Source: Alcanivorax sp. (GTDB lineage: Bacteria > Pseudomonadota > Gammaproteobacteria > Pseudomonadales > Alcanivoracaceae). From it: a stretch of 6,799 nucleotides of DNA. Below are positions 5,375 through 6,799 of this stretch, piece after piece. The translations under genes and the position numbers were made by a program. The stretch covers positions 1 to 6,799 of the forward strand of contig SLJS01000090.1 in the NCBI GenBank assembly GCA_007135015.1, read 5' to 3'. Numbering within the stretch: the stretch's first letter is position 1; each line of letters begins with the position of its first letter. The notes beneath the pieces were generated by a model, which saw only the letters and a list, made by a program, of their open reading frames with translations, was not told the origin of the DNA and made no database searches.

Positions 5375-6376
5375 ATGGCCACACCACAGCGCGTGACCGG
5401 GGCCTGGGTGCAGCTGCTGGCGGACTGGCTGGACCGGGAGAACCTGCCAGCGCCGGAGATTCGGGCGGTGCTGGACTGCCGCGCCCCCCAGGACATCGTC
5501 CCGCTGAAGCTCTGGGTCGAGCTGCTGGAACAGGCCGTGGCACTGCGCCCCGGGCAGCCGGCGCCCGGCCTTTCGATCGGCGCCCGGGTTCAGCCCCGGC
5601 ATGTGGGCGTGCTCGGCTATCTGGTGCTGGCCTGCCGCACCCTGGGCGAGGCCATGCTGGTGTACCAACGCTACGAGCGCCTCTTCTATGGCCGGGACCT
5701 GGTGGAACTCCACATGGACGGTGACCGGATGGAGGTCCGCTGGCCGGGGCAGGATTCGCTGGGCGCGCTGGCCGACACCGTCTCCATCGCCGCGCTGGTC
5801 ACCTTCCTGCGCGGGCTGGTGGACGAGCCGCCGAACCCTTCACAGGTCTGCTTTGCTTTCCCGGTGCCGACGGACTCATCCGTTCGCCGCGCCTACGAGG
5901 ACTTCTTCGCCTGCCCCGTCCGTTTCGATGACAGCCACACCCGAGTGCGGTTTCCCGCCGGCTATCTGTCGATTCCCCTGCCCCACAGCGACCCGGGCCT
6001 CCGGTCGCTGCTCGACCAGCAGGCACAGGCCCTGCTCCGGGCTTTGCCCGACTCGGACAGCTTCGACCGGGCCCTGCAGCAGGTCATGGTGCGCCTGCTA
6101 CCGGAAGCCGCCGCCACCCTCTCCCGGGCGGCCGGCGCCCTGCACGTCTCTCCGCGCACCCTGCAACGCCGGCTCGACGCCCGCGGCATGAGCTGGCAGC
6201 AGCTTCTCGACCGTACCCGCGAGCAGCTTGCCCGCCACTACCTGGCGGACGCCTCCCTGAGCCTGGGAGACATCGCCCTGCTGCTGGGCTTTTCGGAACA
6301 GAGTGCATTTACCCGCGCGTTCCGCCGCTGGACGGGCAGCACGCCGGCTCAGGCGCGACGATCCTTCACCGGGTAA
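5375..6376 (+). CDS. AraC-family transcriptional regulator with arabinose-binding-like domain
   Basis: A 333-residue DNA-binding regulator of the type with an N-terminal arabinose-binding-like domain (about 20-200) and a C-terminal AraC helix-turn-helix pair. The first HTH is around 248-267 (LSRAAGALHVSPRTLQRRL) and the second around 297-317, with the signature LGDIALLLGFSEQSAFTRAF and the closing G-STPAQARRS. This architecture (OruR/ArgR-like) usually senses a small ligand and activates a nearby, often divergent, gene, here the membrane hydroxylase. I start at the ATG preceded by GGGAGAGGGAGG. The frame stays open upstream to 5135, but that stretch only translates the three repeats (recurring RDRHD) and includes the hydroxylase leader, so I treat it as non-coding. 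No downstream partner is co-directional except the separately promoted TrpB2 gene. Confidence 0.88.
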   Translation: MATPQRVTGAWVQLLADWLDRENLPAPEIRAVLDCRAPQDIVPLKLWVELLEQAVALRPGQPAPGLSIGARVQPRHVGVLGYLVLACRTLGEAMLVYQRYERLFYGRDLVELHMDGDRMEVRWPGQDSLGALADTVSIAALVTFLRGLVDEPPNPSQVCFAFPVPTDSSVRRAYEDFFACPVRFDDSHTRVRFPAGYLSIPLPHSDPGLRSLLDQQAQALLRALPDSDSFDRALQQVMVRLLPEAAATLSRAAGALHVSPRTLQRRLDARGMSWQQLLDRTREQLARHYLADASLSLGDIALLLGFSEQSAFTRAFRRWTGSTPAQARRSFTG

Positions 6377-6389
6377 GCGCAAGCCACTG

Positions 6390-6418
6390 CACTGGCCTTC
6401 TGTATAATACAGCCAGTG
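6390..6418 (+). promoter_or_regulatory. Promoter with a palindrome over its -10 box, before the TrpB2 gene
   Basis: A perfect TATAAT at 6403-6408 lies in the gap before the TrpB2 start. It sits inside a perfect palindrome CTGTATAATACAG (6400-6412), flanked by CACTGGC (6390-6396) and GCCAGTG (6412-6418), a second inverted repeat offset by two bases. No good -35 is visible 16-18 bases upstream, which suggests activator dependence or a fortuitous match. Leader length to the start codon would be about 60 bases. It also lies 14 bases after the AraC stop, so the hairpin could serve as that gene's 3' structure. Confidence 0.45.
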
Positions 6419-6475
6419 AAGATGCTTTAATGCTGGCGCATCCGACCGGCACAACCCTGAAACGAAGAGCCCGCA

Positions 6476-6799
6476 ATGCCCGATACAAAGTTCATCCTCG
6501 GCGATTCGGAGATCCCCACCCACTGGTACAATGTGATCCCCGACATGCCCAACCCGCCGGCGCCCTACCTGGGACCGGACGGCAAACCAGTACCGCCCCA
6601 GGCACTGGAGGCGATCTTTCCCCCGGGAATCATCGAGCAGGAAACCAGCACCCAGCGCTGGATAGAGATCCCCGAACCGGTACGCGAAGCACTCAAACTG
6701 TGGCGACCGGCACCACTGTACCGGGCTCACCGGCTCGAGCAGGCCCTGGATACACCGGCGAAGATCTTCTACAAGTACGAGGGCGTCAGCCCCGCCGGC
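6476..6799 (+). CDS. trpB2: TrpB2-type tryptophan synthase beta-like protein, 5' part only
   Basis: PLP enzyme of the TrpB2 branch, which joins indole and serine to form tryptophan or does a related beta-replacement, often without a partner TrpA gene alongside. The visible 108 residues start MPDTKFILGDSEIPTHWYNV and include the long N-terminal extension of TrpB2 (absent from classic TrpB), with PPGIIEQE and PEPVREALKLWRPAPLYRAHRLE. They end at KIFYKYEGVSPAG, just before the expected SHKPN segment that holds the PLP lysine, so the catalytic core lies beyond the window. The start is supported by GAAGAG 6 bases upstream and a candidate promoter about 70 bases upstream. It seems unrelated in pathway to the hydroxylase region and probably marks the edge of that module. 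Confidence 0.88.
   Translation, partial: MPDTKFILGDSEIPTHWYNVIPDMPNPPAPYLGPDGKPVPPQALEAIFPPGIIEQETSTQRWIEIPEPVREALKLWRPAPLYRAHRLEQALDTPAKIFYKYEGVSPAG

Noticed and set aside
6400..6412. LexA (SOS) box at CTGTATAATACAG
   Set aside because: The spacing is CTG-N7-CAG, while the gammaproteobacterial LexA site is CTG-N10-CAG.

Overview
This window looks like chromosomal DNA from a GC-rich gammaproteobacterium. The basis is the overall base composition, Shine-Dalgarno sites of the AGGAGG type, and protein families common in environmental gammaproteobacteria: an AraC regulator of the arabinose-binding-domain type, an FPR-like ferredoxin-NADP reductase, a histidine-box membrane hydroxylase, a REP-associated tyrosine transposase and a TrpB2-type tryptophan synthase. 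I cannot name the genus from the sequence alone.

Layout. Five genes lie on the minus strand, read from right to left: a membrane fatty acid hydroxylase/sterol desaturase-family protein (4190-5158), a zinc-free MDR quinone oxidoreductase-like protein (3094-4047), an FPR-type ferredoxin-NADP reductase (1908-2624), a metallo-beta-lactamase-fold protein with degenerate metal motifs (646-1704), and the first 158 codons of a REP-associated (Y1/HUH) transposase that runs off the left edge (3-476). On the plus strand are an AraC-family regulator divergent from the hydroxylase (5375-6376) and the first 108 codons of a TrpB2-like PLP enzyme that runs off the right edge (6476-6799).

Working together. 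The AraC regulator and the divergent hydroxylase are a natural regulator-target pair. The hydroxylase needs electrons for O2 activation, the MDR protein uses NAD(P)H, and the FPR-like protein passes electrons between NADPH and ferredoxin. A small oxidative lipid or hydrocarbon module is therefore plausible. The substrate is not visible, and the gaps between genes (142 to about 470 bp) mean they need not be one operon.

The most distinctive feature is a family of short repeats with the core GTGCCTGTC. Nine exact copies, some in tandem, lie only between genes: beside the transposase, in the gap between the reductase and oxidoreductase, and in the divergent hydroxylase/AraC region. One cluster degenerates into a 14-15 bp tandem array that supplies the stop codon of the metallo-beta-lactamase-fold gene. 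One copy forms the spacer between ribosome-binding site and start codon of the hydroxylase. The likely explanation is a REP-like element family handled by the neighbouring transposase. This and the hairpin over the transposase ribosome-binding site are the points most worth following up.
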